From Pseudescherichia sp031987975 (lineage in GTDB: Bacteria; Pseudomonadota; Gammaproteobacteria; Enterobacterales; Enterobacteriaceae): a stretch of 64,000 nucleotides of DNA. The stretch is taken from positions 124,001 to 188,000 of the forward strand of contig NZ_DALZYX010000009.1 of assembly GCF_031987975.1 (NCBI RefSeq). Direction: 5' to 3'. How positions within the stretch are numbered: the first letter of the stretch is position 1; every line of letters starts with the position of its first letter. Position numbers and translations under genes: made by a program. Of this stretch, positions 8,431 to 19,000 are shown piece by piece. Under the pieces are notes generated by a model, which searched no databases, was not told the DNA's origin, and saw nothing but the letters and a program-made list of their open reading frames with translations.

Positions 8431-11400
8431 CTAAAACTCAAACTGATAGAGCAGATCTAGTGCCTGGTCTACGCCAGACACCGCTTCCAGATATAGCTTA
8501 GGCATCAGGCGATAGCGTAACGTGAGCGTCGCCAGAGAGTCAAAAATACCCACGCCATACTTCACCTGCAATCCCGGCAGAACATAGCCGCTGACCACCA
8601 CCTGGGAGGAGTCGCCTACGCCCTGCGTGTCCAGTGCCAGATTGCTGACGCCAAAGGTCTCGCCGATTCGACCCACAACCTGCCCGCTCTGGGCAACGCC
8701 CAGGCCCACCAGCGCCGACGTCATCGCTGCGCTGTCGCTCTGTGTGCTCTCTAACCCCTGACCGCGAAGCAGATAGGAGAGCGCCTCCTGCTGCGACATT
8801 GCCGGGTCAGAGAAGATCTCCGCCTTCGGTTCGTCGGCGGTTCCGGTCACACGCACACCGGCAATCACGTCGTTTTCGGTGGACTCCGGGTTACGGATCG
8901 CTTCGATGTTAAGCAAAGGTTGATCCGGCGGACCCGAGAACAATAACTCACCTTTGCGCACAATCAAATCCTGACCGTACGCGTGGAAGCGTCCTTCAGG
9001 AATATTAATTTGCCCGTTAAGTCCAAGTCCTTGTTTATCCTGAGCAACTTTAAGATCGCCCGTTAAGCGCGCTTTTAAGCCAAACGCGTCCAGACGCACG
9101 TTATTACCTACGTGAACGGTCAAATTACTGTTAATCGGGATGCCCGCGCTCTGCGGCTCCTCCGGTTGCAGCTGGCTGTTGAGCATGACTTCGTCGCTGG
9201 AGACCCCCACTGCGCTCTCTGGTACTTCGTGAACCACGATACGCGCCCAGGGCACGTCAATGCTGCCGTCGAGGGTAAAGAGCTGCGGCGTGGCTTCAAA
9301 CACCACGTCCGGGGAGGCGTCAAGGCGTACCATCGGTGGGACGGTAATGCGTACCCGGCTGCCCTTCGCCGCTATCCGCGCGCGCCAGTTGTCGAGCTGG
9401 CTCCAGTCGGCGTTGCCGCTCAGGTTGATCTCACCCTGTCGGGTGCGCACCACCCCTTGTAGGGTCGAGCTTTGGCCGTTGAAGTTCATCGCTACCTGAC
9501 TAGGCTGCATCTCAAACGGCATAAAGTTGGCGTCGATATCCACGCCGTTCAGCCCCATCTGACCAAACAGCTGCGGACTCTGCACGTTGCCCGCCAGCCG
9601 CAGATTCGCATTGAGGGTCCCCGCTGCCTTCTCACCGCGCGAGAAGATGGCATTGATCATCGCGATGGAGAAGTTGCGGATGTTAACCGTACCACCTAAA
9701 TTGCGCTGCCCTTGAGGGTCGGTCACCTGCACCTGACCGTCAAACTGTCCATTATTAGTCAGGCGCATCATCCAGCCGAGATCGGCGCGGTTGTCGCGCA
9801 GCTTTGCGTTGAGGTTGAGCGTATCAAACGCCACCCGCAGCGGCGCATCGTTGACGGTTTGCGTCACCCGCACGTTGCGCCCGGCCAGGGTGACCTCACC
9901 CTGCGGCAGACCCGGTTTAGTGGTATCCCAGCTGACATCCGCGCGGCCGCTGAACGATCCGCTGGCCTGGGTGGTATCCGGCATAAAGGGTTTCAGCATC
10001 GCCAGATCGAAGCGGTTCAGGTTAACCACCGCCCGCCCCTCTGCGCCTGCATCCACGGTCTGAGGTACGCATAGCTCGGCGTTGGGGTTCGTCCAGCAGT
10101 GCGGCCCGATGCTTACCTTCTGCTCCTCGCCGCGGTAGTCCAGGGCGATAGCGCGGTTCAGCGACCATGGCCCGACCGGGGTAGCAAAGCGCGTATCGCT
10201 CAGGGTGCCTTTCCAGCGCTGGTTAGCCCGGTCAAAGCTGCCCGCTAACCGCAGCTGGCCGGAGACCGGCTCGCCCTGCGCCCGCAGGTTCAGCTCATGC
10301 TGCTTCTCGCTGCCTTTGGCGTCCAGCGTCACCAGGCTCAGGTTAACGCCCGGCTGCACAATACGCTCCACCCGAGCAGTGAGGTTACCGGCGATCTGGT
10401 CGGTAGATTTTACGTCACCCTCAACGCGCACGCGGGCGATGGATAGCTCCTGCCAGCGCAGGCTATTGGCGGTGATATCCGCCTGCACCTGCGGCGCATC
10501 CACCGTGCCACGTACCTTCACCAATCCCTTCGCCGTGCCGCCTAAGCCTGGCAAGGCGTTATCCAGCCCCGGTGCATCAATGTTGGCGTCAAGATTCAGC
10601 GCCTTCACGCCCAGCTCGCCTTTTACGTCGGCGCTGTTGCGCCCCAGCTCAAGGTGCAGCCCCGGCACGGTCCACTGCATATAGCTGTTGCCCTTGAGCG
10701 AACCGTTCACATTTACCCTGTTGTTCTTGACGTTGCCGGTGATTTTCATCTCCGGGACTTCCATCTGCCAGCTGCCGCCGTAGAGGCTACCGCGGGTTTT
10801 GATCAGACCGTTGAGCTTCGACGGCCAGTCGGGCACCTCTTTGGCGGTATTGATGCCGTTGAGGGTCAGCTCCCCACGCCAGCTGATGGCCTGCTGCCAG
10901 TCGAGCAGCGCCTTCAGCTCGGTTTTGCCCTCCAGCGCGGCGACGGTCAACTTGTCGAGGTTGATCTGCTGCTCGTTACCTTTTGCATCCAGCGTGATGG
11001 TCGCAGGCGGAACCTGCTGCCCTTTCACCGCCGTGCGGAAAGAGAGCGTGTAGTCGGTCATCTTGCCGCTCAGCTTCAGCCGCAGGTCATCCGCCTGGTA
11101 CTGCCGCTCGCCGGTAAAGGGCCAGTAGAGCTGCTCGCTGATGATATCCAGGTTCAGGGGCAGCCCCGCCTCTGCCAGCTGCGTCTTCGCCCGCAGCACC
11201 ATATCCACCGGACCGGAGAGATTCACGCCCACGTCGAGGGTCTCGCGCAGCGCGCCGCCGATCTTCAGCTTCACCTTCTCGCCCTTGAGCGGATCGACGT
11301 TAAGGGTGCTGTTAAGGGTGATATCCACCGGCCAGTTGTTGCTCAGCTGCGCCGTGCCGCTGGCATTGACCGTACCCTGGTTAGAGTCGATATCAAGGGT

Positions 11401-12207
11401 GTCGAGGGTGGTATTGCCATCGATGCTGCTCACCTTCAGCAGCAGGCTGCGTACCAGGATGTCGGTATCGCCAGTGAGGCGCAGCTGCTCGCCGCGGAAC
11501 TCTTCGATATTGAGGTTGAGCGGCAGGTGGACGTCGGTCATCTCCGGCAGCACTGGCTTAGAGAAGAGATCCTTCAGCGTTTCACCGAGCGGCTTCTCCT
11601 CAGGTCTCGGCTGCTCGATCTTCGGCTCGACGATCTGCTCCTGGGCCACGTCGGCCACCTTCGGCAGGGCGATCAGCAGCCCCTGTAGCGAGGTCGGCTT
11701 AACGGTCAGGTTTTTCTCCTGCCAGTTCAGACCGGTAGTGAAATCCATCACCGAGACGGTGGTGTTATCGATCTTAATATTGACGTTGTTCAGCGCCACG
11801 CGGCTGAGGGTAATCGGATACGGGGTGGAGAGATCGAGCGGACCGCTATCTTCCTCTTCCACCTGGGCGGCTGGCGGCATTTTCGTGCTGTCTACCGTCA
11901 CGTTGATGTCTTTAAGCGCCAGATCGTTGACGCACAGGCTGCTGTCCCGCAGGCAGGCAAGCTTCACCGCAAGGTGGATCTCTCCGGCGTTGACCGCCAC
12001 GCCGGGCTGGTCGTAGCGAATATTGCGCAGGGTCAGATCGCGCCAGCCACCGGTGACCTGGCCAATCTCCAGCCCCGGCACCCAGCGGTTGGCGGCCTTG
12101 AACAGAATATGCAGCCCGCTGGTGGTGCCCACCAGAAACGCCACCGCCCCCAGCAGCAGTACAATAAACACCACCACTCCGAGGCTTATCTTCTTCCATA
12201 AACTCAT
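8431..12207 (-). CDS. tamB: Translocation and assembly module inner-membrane protein TamB
   Basis: 1258 residues against 1259 in E. coli. A single N-terminal membrane anchor (about residues 7-28) is followed by a very long periplasmic beta-rich domain and the C-terminal DUF490 domain ending in LLYQFEF, which contacts TamA. TamB works with outer-membrane TamA in export of some outer-membrane proteins and is implicated in phospholipid transport to the outer membrane. The start overlaps the tamA stop in an ATGA-like junction. Several long open frames on the opposite strand are shadows of its GC-rich codons. Confidence 0.98.
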   Translation of the reverse strand: MSLWKKISLGVVVFIVLLLGAVAFLVGTTSGLHILFKAANRWVPGLEIGQVTGGWRDLTLRNIRYDQPGVAVNAGEIHLAVKLACLRDSSLCVNDLALKDINVTVDSTKMPPAAQVEEEDSGPLDLSTPYPITLSRVALNNVNIKIDNTTVSVMDFTTGLNWQEKNLTVKPTSLQGLLIALPKVADVAQEQIVEPKIEQPRPEEKPLGETLKDLFSKPVLPEMTDVHLPLNLNIEEFRGEQLRLTGDTDILVRSLLLKVSSIDGNTTLDTLDIDSNQGTVNASGTAQLSNNWPVDITLNSTLNVDPLKGEKVKLKIGGALRETLDVGVNLSGPVDMVLRAKTQLAEAGLPLNLDIISEQLYWPFTGERQYQADDLRLKLSGKMTDYTLSFRTAVKGQQVPPATITLDAKGNEQQINLDKLTVAALEGKTELKALLDWQQAISWRGELTLNGINTAKEVPDWPSKLNGLIKTRGSLYGGSWQMEVPEMKITGNVKNNRVNVNGSLKGNSYMQWTVPGLHLELGRNSADVKGELGVKALNLDANIDAPGLDNALPGLGGTAKGLVKVRGTVDAPQVQADITANSLRWQELSIARVRVEGDVKSTDQIAGNLTARVERIVQPGVNLSLVTLDAKGSEKQHELNLRAQGEPVSGQLRLAGSFDRANQRWKGTLSDTRFATPVGPWSLNRAIALDYRGEEQKVSIGPHCWTNPNAELCVPQTVDAGAEGRAVVNLNRFDLAMLKPFMPDTTQASGSFSGRADVSWDTTKPGLPQGEVTLAGRNVRVTQTVNDAPLRVAFDTLNLNAKLRDNRADLGWMMRLTNNGQFDGQVQVTDPQGQRNLGGTVNIRNFSIAMINAIFSRGEKAAGTLNANLRLAGNVQSPQLFGQMGLNGVDIDANFMPFEMQPSQVAMNFNGQSSTLQGVVRTRQGEINLSGNADWSQLDNWRARIAAKGSRVRITVPPMVRLDASPDVVFEATPQLFTLDGSIDVPWARIVVHEVPESAVGVSSDEVMLNSQLQPEEPQSAGIPINSNLTVHVGNNVRLDAFGLKARLTGDLKVAQDKQGLGLNGQINIPEGRFHAYGQDLIVRKGELLFSGPPDQPLLNIEAIRNPESTENDVIAGVRVTGTADEPKAEIFSDPAMSQQEALSYLLRGQGLESTQSDSAAMTSALVGLGVAQSGQVVGRIGETFGVSNLALDTQGVGDSSQVVVSGYVLPGLQVKYGVGIFDSLATLTLRYRLMPKLYLEAVSGVDQALDLLYQFEF

Positions 12208-13937
12208 AATTCAGGCCCCAGACCGATGTAGAACTGTAGATCGTGTTTATCGTCATCCGCGATGGGCAGAGCAAAGTCGAGCTTCACCGGCCCGACCGGG
12301 GACTCCCAGCGCACGCCCACGCCCGCACCGGTTTTAAAGTCGCTACGCCGGATATCGCTTACTGCCTCGCCGCTGTCAACGAAGGCCGCGCCCCACCACT
12401 TGCCGGTAACGTTATACTGGTACTCCAGCGAGCCGGTTGCCAGCTTCGAGGCCCCCTTCAGCTTGCCCTCGCTATCCTCGGGCGAGATCGATTTGTACTT
12501 ATAGCCACGAATGCTGCGATCGCCCCCGGCGAAGAAGCGCAGATCCGGCGGCACGCGGTCAAAGTCGCCGGTTTCAATCCAGCCGAGGTTGCCACGCACC
12601 ACAAAGCGGTGGCGATCGTAGAGGGTGCGGATCCAGACGTTCTGCGCCTGAAGGACCGAGAAATCAACGTCAGACCCCCAGGCGGTGTTGGAGTAGTCGA
12701 TGGAGTAGCGCTGAGAGTCACCCCAGGTCGGCATCAGGCCGCCCCGGGAGCGGGTCCGGCTAATCATCACCCCCGGATAGAGCAGCATTGTAGTGTTGGT
12801 CACGCTGCCCTGGGTAAAGTGATCCAGGCTCCAGCGCAGGTTAATGGCGCGCTGCCAGCCGCTGGAGAGATCCCAGTAGCGGGAGAGTGCCAGAGTAGTG
12901 GAGTCCGCCTCGGTATCGTTGAGATCGGTACGCTTAAAGCCGCCCTGCACCAGGTAGTACTGCTCCAGCGGGTTTTTCAGCAGCGGCACCTTGTAGCTAA
13001 AGTCGAGCTGCTGCTCCGGTGCCGAGATGCTGGTGGTGGTGGTAAAGCTGTGCCCGTAGGAGTTGATCCACGGCTTACGCCAGGTGGCCTTCACGCGCGG
13101 ACCGACGTCGGTGGAGTAGCCCACCCCGGTCTCTATCGTATTCTGTGTTCGTGGTGAGACCACGCCATGCAGCGGCAGCACCTTGGTCTTGCGGGATTTT
13201 TCAAACTCTGGGGCGACAATCACCGAGTTAAACCAGCCGGTCGCGGAGAGGCGGCGGTTCAGCTCCGCCAGATCTTTGGTCTGATACTCGTCACCCTCTT
13301 TAAAGGGGACCAGGTTTTGCAGATACTCGTCGCGGATCTGTGAGCCTTCAAAGGTCACCTTGCCGAAGCGGTAGCGCTGCCCGCTGTCGTAGTCGATATC
13401 CCAGAAGGCCTGATGGCGGTCGAGAGCGATGCCGAGCTGGCTTTTATTGAAGGCGCTGTCGAAGTAGCCTTTGCGCAGCGCGACGCTGGTCAGGCCCTTC
13501 TTGAAGCTGTCGTAGTCGTTGTGGTTCAGTACCGTGCCGATTGCCGGACGGGTTTTTAGCAGGTCGAGGTAGTCACTGTCAGTGCGCGCCCCGCCGCGCA
13601 GGATCACATCCGTTCCCCCTACGCGCACGGGCGTGCCGGGCGAGACGCGGGCGATCAATACCTGGCGACCCTTCGCCGGCGGTGGACGCAGTTCAAAATC
13701 GATGGTTGGCTCATAGTAGCCCAGCGCTTTTAATCCATCGCGGATAGCATCATCAACGCGGGCGCGGAAACGCTGGTCCGCCGTTACTTCGTCGCTCTCA
13801 ATAGTTGAGAGCTGGGCGCGGACGTTTTTTTGCAGCGCACCCGTTAGCCCCTCCACCTGCAAACGAACGTTTGCCGCTAAGGCCGTCCCGCTTGCCAGCA
13901 GCAGAGTGGCAAAACCTATCAGTCGGATGTGTGGCAC
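12204..13937 (-). CDS. tamA: Translocation and assembly module outer-membrane protein TamA
   Basis: 577 residues, identical in length to E. coli TamA. It starts with GTG at 13937, with AGGAGAG five bases upstream. The signal peptide ends near TALA (residue 21). Three POTRA domains follow, then an Omp85-type 16-strand barrel with the conserved GGDRSIRGY motif of the lid-lock loop and a C-terminal strand ending in YIGLGPEL. Forms a complex with TamB. Divergent from msrA. Confidence 0.98.
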   Translation of the reverse strand: MPHIRLIGFATLLLASGTALAANVRLQVEGLTGALQKNVRAQLSTIESDEVTADQRFRARVDDAIRDGLKALGYYEPTIDFELRPPPAKGRQVLIARVSPGTPVRVGGTDVILRGGARTDSDYLDLLKTRPAIGTVLNHNDYDSFKKGLTSVALRKGYFDSAFNKSQLGIALDRHQAFWDIDYDSGQRYRFGKVTFEGSQIRDEYLQNLVPFKEGDEYQTKDLAELNRRLSATGWFNSVIVAPEFEKSRKTKVLPLHGVVSPRTQNTIETGVGYSTDVGPRVKATWRKPWINSYGHSFTTTTSISAPEQQLDFSYKVPLLKNPLEQYYLVQGGFKRTDLNDTEADSTTLALSRYWDLSSGWQRAINLRWSLDHFTQGSVTNTTMLLYPGVMISRTRSRGGLMPTWGDSQRYSIDYSNTAWGSDVDFSVLQAQNVWIRTLYDRHRFVVRGNLGWIETGDFDRVPPDLRFFAGGDRSIRGYKYKSISPEDSEGKLKGASKLATGSLEYQYNVTGKWWGAAFVDSGEAVSDIRRSDFKTGAGVGVRWESPVGPVKLDFALPIADDDKHDLQFYIGLGPEL

Positions 13938-14147
13938 GTTCTCTCCTGAATATCAGGCTTCCTGAGGTAAGGAAACCGAAATGCCGCTCCCCGGCTTAAC
14001 AAATTCCCACCATAGTGGGTTGAAAAATGGCTGGCTAGCCCAATATTTCTTAATGTTTAAATCTAGCCGTATTTGCAGCATTTATTGTGTTCAATTCAAC
14101 GCTGCGTTACAACCTCGATCACATATCTGTTCCTGGGAGGCCACACC

Positions 14148-14792
14148 GTGAGTCTATTTGATAAAAAACACCTTGTTACTCAAACGGATGCATTGCCAGG
14201 ACGCAATACACCCATGCCGGTTGCCAGCCTGCATGCCGTTAACGAACACTCAATGACCAACGTTCCCGAGGGAATGGAGACCGCGCTGTTTGCGATGGGC
14301 TGCTTCTGGGGCGTGGAGCGCCTGTTCTGGGTGCTGCCTGGCGTCTATAGCACTGCGGCAGGCTATGCGGGCGGCTATACGCCAAACCCGACCTACCGCG
14401 AAGTATGCTCCGGCCAGACCGGACATGCCGAAGCCGTGCGCGTGGTCTATGACCCAAGCGTGATTAGGTACGAGCAACTGCTACAGGTTTTCTGGGAGAA
14501 CCACGATCCTGCCCAGGGCATGCGCCAGGGTAACGACCACGGCACCCAGTACCGCTCGGCCATCTACCCGCTGACACCGGAGCAGGACGCTGCCGCGAAG
14601 GCGAGCCTTACCCGCTTCCAGCAGGCGATGCGCGCCGCCGGGGACGATCGTACCGTGACCACTGAAATCAAAACCGCCGGCCCGTTCTACTATGCCGAGG
14701 ACGATCACCAGCAGTACCTGCATAAGAATCCGTATGGCTACTGCGGAATCGGTGGGATTGGGGTCTGTCTGCCGCCGCAGACGGCGGGGTGA
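14148..14792 (+). CDS. msrA: Peptide methionine-(S)-S-oxide reductase
   Basis: 214 residues from a GTG start at 14148, chosen because GGGAGG lies seven bases upstream and the N-terminus MSLFDKKHLV matches E. coli MsrA (212 aa). A longer frame to 14073 has no support. The catalytic cysteine is C52 in MGCFWGVE and resolving cysteines lie in GYCG and GVCLPP at the C-terminus. It repairs oxidised methionine in proteins in the cytosol. In E. coli ytfL follows directly; here the Rhs islet intervenes. Confidence 0.97.
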   Translation: MSLFDKKHLVTQTDALPGRNTPMPVASLHAVNEHSMTNVPEGMETALFAMGCFWGVERLFWVLPGVYSTAAGYAGGYTPNPTYREVCSGQTGHAEAVRVVYDPSVIRYEQLLQVFWENHDPAQGMRQGNDHGTQYRSAIYPLTPEQDAAAKASLTRFQQAMRAAGDDRTVTTEIKTAGPFYYAEDDHQQYLHKNPYGYCGIGGIGVCLPPQTAG

Positions 14793-14810
14793 AAAAGCGT
14801 TGCTATTAAA

Positions 14811-14837
14811 TAGCAGCCCACTAAACATGGGCTGCTA
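14811..14837. terminator. Bidirectional hairpin between msrA and the Rhs islet
   Basis: Perfect ten-base stem TAGCAGCCCA / TGGGCTGCTA with a seven-base loop. AT-rich flanks but no long T-run. It separates msrA from the convergent Rhs-core gene and marks the left edge of the AT-rich islet. Confidence 0.65.
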
Positions 14838-14881
14838 TCATTTATAGCTAACTTATTAAAATTAACCCTACATATTAAATT

Positions 14882-16012
14882 CTATCGAGAATTACTTAGA
14901 GAAGGAATTTTAGATGAAGCTTTATTTAAGCCATTTGAAATATGATCACTCATCTTATTGCCAATGATTTTAAAATCATTTTTTTGGTCCTTGAGGTCAC
15001 CATAAAATTCATGTGCATTACTCCCAAAACTCATGCCAAGATTGAAGTAACCCAATATGGAAGATACCAGTGACAGTTTTTGCGCCGCAGCGGGGTTTTT
15101 TTCTTCAACAGCCCTGCTTGCTATTGCAAATACTGTTGAGATAATAGCAGAGCTACTATTTATCAATTGATAAATTATCTTTGTTTTACTTTTGGAAGAA
15201 AACATTGAGCCTTCACGCCTTCCACTACCTACAAGACTGTTGAATATATCTTCAAAAACATGACCTAATTTACCGTTGGAAGTAGAAAATCTGCTCTCTA
15301 AGGAATTCCCAAGGCTTGAGAAAACCTCTCTCCCGCCCCTGCCAAAACGAGTACCCCTTTCAAGTCCTCTTTGAACATCAATAGAGCCTCGATTCCCGCG
15401 CCCTCTAAATGTCTGCTCAATAATATCTGTTGCTGAACTATACAGCGTTGTTATACCATTAATAATGCCTAATGCGAACGACGCTGTTTGAAGTTTTGCA
15501 GCAGCCTGAGGGTTACTCCCTTCTTCAACACGCCCAACAATATCAACTATATTTTTTGCAACCTGTGTACCGTATGTCAATGCGCCTTTTGTTGTTCTTA
15601 CAATAATATTAGCCATTGCTTCTGACGTTTCTTCCGAAAATAAATATTTGAAAAGAGACTTTAAGCCAATAGTCAACATATCAACTATTAGTCCATGCCC
15701 ACTTGGATCGGTATGGTTTACAGGATCGTTTTCACAGTAGGCATAGGGATTGATGCCACCAATGCCAAAAGGGCTTTCGCTATCGGGGCAGGTAAAACGC
15801 ATCAAAATCGGATTATAGCCGCGATAACCATTTCCAAGATGTGAAACTCCAGTGAAAGGATCGGGACGCTCACCGTTAAAGCCTGGAAGCAGACCATTCT
15901 GTGAGTTATTAACAGATCCAAAAGCAGAATAAAGGGAAACATACTGATTATTGCCTTCGTAAGCCATCAGCGTGCTGTTAGTTTGATTAGTGCCAATAAG
16001 TTGTAAAGACAT
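14882..16012 (-). CDS. Stand-alone Rhs core protein with unrecognised C-terminal (putative effector) domain
   Basis: 376 residues from the ATG at 16012, preferred because GGAG lies seven bases upstream and the homologous part begins there; an ATG at 16066 in the same frame overlaps the upstream gene and has no ribosome site. Residues 1-106 are the Rhs/TccC-type core: LIGTNQTNSTL, GFNGERPDPFTG, LGNGYRGYNPILMRF, PDSESPFGIGGINPYAYCENDP and the end motif DPSGH. In single-chain relatives this core ends the shell and precedes a variable toxin. Residues 107-376 match no family I recognise. They are rich in small and hydrophobic residues and contain an imperfect internal duplication (about 135-199 and 278-338). 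No nuclease, ADP-ribosyltransferase or deaminase motif and no signal peptide are seen. No immunity gene follows; msrA is next on the other strand. The region is AT-rich, indicating transfer. Confidence 0.75.
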   Translation of the reverse strand: MSLQLIGTNQTNSTLMAYEGNNQYVSLYSAFGSVNNSQNGLLPGFNGERPDPFTGVSHLGNGYRGYNPILMRFTCPDSESPFGIGGINPYAYCENDPVNHTDPSGHGLIVDMLTIGLKSLFKYLFSEETSEAMANIIVRTTKGALTYGTQVAKNIVDIVGRVEEGSNPQAAAKLQTASFALGIINGITTLYSSATDIIEQTFRGRGNRGSIDVQRGLERGTRFGRGGREVFSSLGNSLESRFSTSNGKLGHVFEDIFNSLVGSGRREGSMFSSKSKTKIIYQLINSSSAIISTVFAIASRAVEEKNPAAAQKLSLVSSILGYFNLGMSFGSNAHEFYGDLKDQKNDFKIIGNKMSDHISNGLNKASSKIPSLSNSR

Positions 16013-16052
16013 AATTATGCTCCAGTGATTGAGTATATCGCTGACGATATTT

Positions 16053-19000
16053 TTACAGTTTTTCATGGCTTACAGCAGCATTACCCGCCAACCCAGAAAT
16101 AATTCGATCCTGCTGCTGCTCGCTTTGGCGGATCTGATTAACTAGCTGAGATCCACGGTAGTAAAGATATTGCTCTTCACTGCTTACTGATTGGTAGATA
16201 AGATTATTCAGCCCATCATAACCATAGCGTGCTTGCGTACCGTCAGAAGCCTCTACGCTAATCAAACGCCCCGATGCATCATAAGTTAAAGTACGGCCAG
16301 CCTCGTCACACTTTAGTCGTCCATCACTATAGTAGGCCAAATTAATAACTGTCGGATACGCAGGATTTCCACTGTGCTTAATTGATGTAAGCTGAGTAGG
16401 ATCGTCGCTATTTATATACGAATTAGTGGTGTCAATGCTACTATTTATATATATAAATTCTGCTGTATCGGTTACACCGCTCTCATTAACTGTGGTGCAG
16501 GTCTTGATATTATTCAGACTATCATATTCAAATTCTTGTGAAGTAAATGCCTGCCCGTAACCATCTTTTGGCAGCACATTGCCGCTGCATTTATGGAGCT
16601 GAATCCTATTACGGGTATCATAATAATATTCATTATAACTTAGCGTTTCCGAACCCTGTTCAATCTTAACGGTGAAAACCTGATTATTCTCATAATAGTG
16701 GGTAGTAATAGTAATTTTTTCGCCGCTATCAGGGGTAATGGTACGAACATATTCGCGGCCATAATCATCATAGGTGATTTTCGTTTCAAGATTAGCGCTA
16801 CCGTCTGTCAACTCAGCATTCTGAGTATACAGTCGCCCAAACTCGTCATAATCGAATGAGAGCGTGACGACTGGATCTGTAATAGTCTCAGGCTTACCTA
16901 CCCTCACTCCAGAAACATAGTAACTTGACCATTGTGCATTATCTGCGATATCGGTATAGCTTACTGGTTTATTCAATACGCTCCATGTGTAAACGGGTAC
17001 TTTAGTGCCCAAATTATTTAATACAGTTTCAGTATCCATTTGCCCAGATGTAAACCAAGTGTATGAATTGGCCTTCTTATCATCTTCCGTGGCAGTATCA
17101 AGTAGCCCTCTATCATAAAAATAGGTATAGTTTTGATTTATTATTTGATCATCATAGCTTGCTTTAACATGGGTTATTGCATTATCTAATAATGGATCAT
17201 ATGTATAGGTAAAGACCCTATTCAAACTATCGGTGAATGTATTAGGTTCCAGCGTGCTATCGATATAAGTATAAACCTCATGCCGTCCGCCAACCGTTAC
17301 GTTTTTCACCCGCCCCAAGCCATCTATTTCACGGCTACCTACCTCATTAGATACGCCATATTTATCAATAACAGTAATCTTCTGCACAATGTCGAGGCTA
17401 AATTGCGGCGCATATTCATTAACAATAACTGTGCCGTCGGCAAAAGTACTTTTATAGGCTCGGTCAAAATCATCATATTCATAAACAGTTGTGTAACCCA
17501 TTTCGTCTACGGATTGGCGCAGGCGCTTGAGTCCATCATAATAAGAATATGAACGGCTGTATTCATTACCCTCTACATCATAATGGATGACTGTTTCTGG
17601 CTTATACATGTTATTAAGAAAAACTTTGGTATTTGACGATACATTGCCGCTTTCAGCACGAATGTATCTATTAAAAATATTATCAATAGGCGTATATTGA
17701 AAACCTCGCCTTTGATAAACACTGCCATCGGGGTTATCACTATCACTGAAGAAATTATATGCACATGGCTTGCCCCAATTGTCACATTCGTTTTTAACAT
17801 TAATTTCAAAACTTTCTACAGAACCAGAACTATTGATATAACTATCGAAAACAGTTTCATACAAAAGTCTTCCAAGCGAATCATAATTACGTGTTAATAC
17901 TGTTGCAAAATCTTTATTAATCTGCTCTATTGCACTTTTTTCAATAGAGATAACTCGGCCTTGCGCATCATGACTTAAACGAGTGACACTGTTATTATAA
18001 TCAGTAAAAGTGGTACTGAGATTAGGTTTGTCGCTGTCAGTCGATATATTATACTCAGCAGTAGTCGTCATTTCATACTTATCATTACCCTCAAACTTAA
18101 CTTTTCTTAAAAAACGCCCAGCCGTATCGTAATAAAAATTATATTGCGCACCTAAAAATTCAGTCAATGACACCAGCTTCCCTGAATAGCAGGAGCGTTT
18201 TATAGAGCTTTCCAACTGATAACCATCATAACTGTTAATAGTCATGTCACACTGAATGGTGTTATCTTGAAATGTATAAACATGAACTTGTGAGCTTGAG
18301 AACTCTACAGGACTTTTTAAACCATTGTTCGTTGAGTCAGCATTATAAACATTTGTAGTTTTAATATAAATCAAGCCATAGTTGCTTTGAGAATTGATAT
18401 CTGAATAGTATTGCGTATCGCTCGTTATTAATGCCTGTTTATCAGGTGTGCCAGTACCGTTATCAATTACTTTCACCAGCGACTCTTTATCTTTTACAAT
18501 CGCGGTCACCATAGGACGATCGTTAAGCGCATCGAAGGAGCTATAGCGAGTATACGTTACCCGAACAGGTACATCGTCATAATCCGAGGGAGCAGGGGTT
18601 ACTTTTTTGCTTTTTACCAGGTTGCCAAAACCATTGACATCAGCAGGGCACCCGGTATAACCGTCGGCGCTATCCGCTTCGCCGTCTGCGCTATAAAATT
18701 CATAGTCGGTCTGGGTACCGTCGGGATCGATCTGCTGCGTCAGATTGCCAAAATCATCGTATTGGTATTGGGTCAATTCACTACGCGTGCCACTGCTGTC
18801 CTTCCACGTTAATGTTTGGGTCTGCGGATACTGATACTGTGCCGGCAGATCGTCATAGCTTGTATCAGGATGATCGGCCTGCCAGGCGTCGGCATAGTAC
18901 GAGGTATTTACAACGTAGGAAGTGTCACCCTGCAGCACCTCTAACTTGCTTAAAAGATGGTAGTTATTGTAGGTGTAGGTTGTCGTGATCTTCTGTCCAT

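Noticed and set aside
9112..12016. Several long plus-strand frames (up to 344 codons) inside tamB
   Set aside because: They lie antisense to a fully conserved gene in GC-rich DNA and show compositional bias typical of reverse-frame shadows.
16013..16066. Programmed -1 frameshift joining the two Rhs genes
   Set aside because: The overlap region GAAAAACTGTAAAAA has no X-XXY-YYZ slippery heptamer in the proper frame, and the second gene has its own GGAG and ATG.
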